Assembly: GCA_015521385.1 (NCBI GenBank)
Contig: WAOH01000011.1
Coordinates: forward strand, 1-15,585
Source: Thermoproteota archaeon
GTDB lineage: Archaea > Korarchaeota > Korarchaeia > Korarchaeales > Korarchaeaceae
Reading direction: 5' to 3'
Length of the DNA: 15,585 nt
The notes beneath the pieces were generated by a model that saw only the letters and a list, made by a program, of their open reading frames with translations, did no database searches and was not told where the DNA came from. Below, piece after piece: positions 13,998 through 15,585 of the stretch. The first letter of the stretch is position 1. The number at the start of each line of letters is the position of its first letter. Both the position numbers and the translations under genes were made by a program.

Positions 13998-15131
13998 TCA
14001 CCCTCCGTAGTATCTCAGCGTTATGTCCCCGCTCACCGTGTGGACCCTCACCGCGAACTCGTGCAGATCGGGGCTGCCGACCCTCCCGTGAGCCTCCCTA
14101 CCAGTGACTGCCGAGACGTTTCTCGAGACACCCGAGGAGAGGAGGCTGATGTCCTCAAATCTAATCTTACCACTCGTCGTGTCGGCCATCACGTCCAAGT
14201 ACACCTTCTCGTCCCTTCCCAACTCCAGTCTCACGTCGCCGCTCGTCGTGGTAGCGGAGAATCCCCTCGTTCCCTCCATATTCGCGTAGACGCCGTAGAA
14301 GGCGTTCACCTTCCCGATGATGTCGCCGCTCACCGTGTTGACGCTTCCCGAGTACCCTATCCTCACGTTCAGGTTCACGTCCCCGCTGACAGAGTCGACT
14401 GAGAGGCTCGCGAAGGCCCCCCTCACGCTCACATCCCCGCTCACAGTCCTCAGGTCGGCGAATATACCGTCCATGTCCGCCTCCACGTCCCCGCTCACGG
14501 ACTCCACGTGGGCGAATACGACCCTGCACTTCTCAGGGATCCTCACCTCGAGGTGGAGCTCCGGCTTCGATACGGGGAAACCTATCAGGATGAGGGGCCT
14601 CTCGTACTCGGTGTAGATCGTCAGGGAGGAGGGCTCACCCAGCCGCTCACTCACCCTGTAGGTCACCTCCATGCTCCTCCTTATGTCCTCGACTAGATTG
14701 GACGGTACCCTCATCTCGGCCCTGACCTCCGCTCCCTGGGTCCTCACCACCCTAACGTGGAACGGAACCGCGGTGACGTTCAGGTTCAGGGTTCCGTTGC
14801 ACCTGAAGCTGACCAGCGTCACTGACGACTGGGGAGCCGGCTCGGCGAACTCCATGCCCAGGCTGGGCCCCACGAAAACGGGTATCGTCATCAGGACCAC
14901 CGACAGCGCGAGGGCAACTAGCACGGTAACGAGTACCTTGGCAGCCTCCCTCCTCTCTCGGGGGGCCCTCCTCATGAACGAGCTGAGTATCAGCAGAGCG
15001 ACCCCTATCCCGATGATCAGGGCGGCCTTTCCGTAGTCGGGTATCTGCCACCAGGGGAGGTACTGGAGGGAGAGGACCAGCACCCCCGCGAAGAGGAAGA
15101 GCTTCCCGAGATTGAGGAGCGTCCTATTCAA
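13998..15131 (-). CDS. DUF4097-like beta-solenoid protein with three N-terminal TM helices
   Basis: 377 residues from the TTG at 15131. Three predicted helices (~10-28, 35-52, 64-87) are followed by an extracytoplasmic region. Its second half contains repeated [VT]SGD[VI] turns at ~212, 230, 248, 267, 296 and 366, with a TTSGKI variant at ~318; the first three are spaced 18 residues, as in DUF4097/GIN-type right-handed beta-helices. In bacteria such proteins accompany PspC/LiaF-type envelope-stress membrane proteins; the function is unknown. Start choice: the frame is open to a GTG at 15182, but GGAGGTG (15144-15138) sits six nt before the TTG at 15131 and inside the end of the upstream gene, giving an 8-nt overlap; the GTG at 15140 is a second option. 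Operon member between the DUF5668-like and OsmC-like genes. Confidence 0.82.
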   Translation of the reverse strand: MNRTLLNLGKLFLFAGVLVLSLQYLPWWQIPDYGKAALIIGIGVALLILSSFMRRAPRERREAAKVLVTVLVALALSVVLMTIPVFVGPSLGMEFAEPAPQSSVTLVSFRCNGTLNLNVTAVPFHVRVVRTQGAEVRAEMRVPSNLVEDIRRSMEVTYRVSERLGEPSSLTIYTEYERPLILIGFPVSKPELHLEVRIPEKCRVVFAHVESVSGDVEADMDGIFADLRTVSGDVSVRGAFASLSVDSVSGDVNLNVRIGYSGSVNTVSGDIIGKVNAFYGVYANMEGTRGFSATTTSGDVRLELGRDEKVYLDVMADTTSGKIRFEDISLLSSGVSRNVSAVTGREAHGRVGSPDLHEFAVRVHTVSGDITLRYYGG

Positions 15132-15558
15132 CGGAGACACCTCCCTCCCCACCGTTATGAGAGTCCGCTCCACCGTCGGCACCGGAAACTGGACTCGAGT
15201 CTCTGGACCTCTCCCTCATGCCGAGCAGCACCATGAGAGCTCCCAAGAGTATGAGGGCGACGGGCCAGCTCACCTCTATCTGGGGGAACATCTCCCTGAG
15301 GAGCCAGTATATCCCCCCCAGAATGAGTATGGCGCCCACCACGAGCGCGAAGTCCCCGTTCCCTTCCCTGCGCTCCACCTCGGCCGGACCGTACCTCCCC
15401 CTCACGTAAGCTGCGGACACGAGGAGGGTAGTGAATATCGCCGCGAGGCCGTGGTGGATCCACGCGAGCAGCACTACCAGCACGGCTATGCCGCCGGAGG
15501 AGAGGTGTCTCTCCATGGCCTCGCCCAGATCGGCCAGGAAGTCCACTACCTGTCCCAT
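15124..15558 (-). CDS. DUF5668/LiaF-type small membrane protein
   Basis: 144 residues. An amphipathic N-terminus (MGQVVDFLADLGEAMERHL) is followed by hydrophobic segments at ~22-50 and the pair ~68-88 and ~97-114. The second pair has the DUF5668 pattern: G-ILILGGIYWLLREMFP then WPVALILLGALMVLLG. The C-terminus is a polar, Gly/Ser/Asp-rich tail. In bacteria this fold occurs in LiaF and next to PspC and DUF4097 proteins, which fits the neighbour here; a membrane-stress sensing or scaffolding role is inferred. ATG at 15558 preceded by CGGTGTCGAC. Only 27 bp of upstream DNA is in the window and no TATA box is visible there, so the operon may begin with further genes outside the window. Confidence 0.75.
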   Translation of the reverse strand: MGQVVDFLADLGEAMERHLSSGGIAVLVVLLAWIHHGLAAIFTTLLVSAAYVRGRYGPAEVERREGNGDFALVVGAILILGGIYWLLREMFPQIEVSWPVALILLGALMVLLGMRERSRDSSPVSGADGGADSHNGGEGGVSVE

Positions 15559-15585
15559 GTCGACACCGAGATGGATCTCAAAACC

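Overview
The window looks like part of the chromosome of a thermophilic archaeon, probably Thermoproteota or Korarchaeota; the lineage is inferred, not proven. The signs are A/T-rich TATA boxes about 23-33 nt upstream of several start codons (leaderless or very short-leader mRNAs), Shine-Dalgarno motifs of the GAGGTGA/GGAGG type only inside operons, heavy use of AGG/AGA arginine and ATA isoleucine codons in a GC-rich background, frequent GTG and TTG starts, and protein families typical of such organisms (stand-alone MetRS-beta-like OB-fold protein, HEPN/MNT pair, giant surface protein with a threonine/glutamate-rich stalk and C-terminal membrane anchor).

Layout. (1) 1-404 (+): 3' end of a DapA-family aldolase/lyase; the Schiff-base lysine lies at the window edge. 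(2) 602-5071 (-): a 1489-residue secreted, C-terminally anchored surface protein built of beta-sandwich domains, with a tandem duplicated module and calcium-loop-like Asp-rich motifs. (3) 5202-6561 (-): a two-gene operon, a medium-chain dehydrogenase that has lost the catalytic-zinc ligands but keeps the structural-zinc cysteines, followed after 4 nt by a small tRNA-binding OB-fold protein. (4) 6664-10035 (+): a copper-handling region, with a membrane-anchored Met/Gly/Pro-rich PepSY-like protein, a 51-residue Trp/Gly-rich membrane peptide with CxxC (start overlapping the preceding stop), and a CopB-type P1B ATPase (CPH motif) with 22 histidines in its first 110 residues. Inverted repeats that could be operators lie at both promoters, and the 10-mer TATCGGTAGG precedes both starts. 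(5) 10254-11068 (+): HEPN and minimal nucleotidyltransferase genes overlapping by 22 nt, a HepT/MntA-like toxin-antitoxin arrangement. (6) 11139-12245 (+): an M20 metallohydrolase behind a leaderless promoter. (7) 12466-15558 (-): a tightly packed four-gene operon, DUF5668-like membrane protein, DUF4097-like beta-solenoid membrane protein, single-cysteine OsmC-like protein and ACR3 arsenite exporter.

How they fit together. Regions 4 and 7 together look like a metal/metalloid resistance zone: copper capture and export on one side, arsenite export coupled to envelope-stress-type proteins on the other, with a toxin-antitoxin pair between. The least conventional parts are the pairing of DUF5668/DUF4097 with OsmC and ACR3, the copper module with its two different candidate operators, and the duplicated Asp-rich module of the surface protein. 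No rRNA, tRNA, CRISPR array, insertion sequence or integrase was seen.
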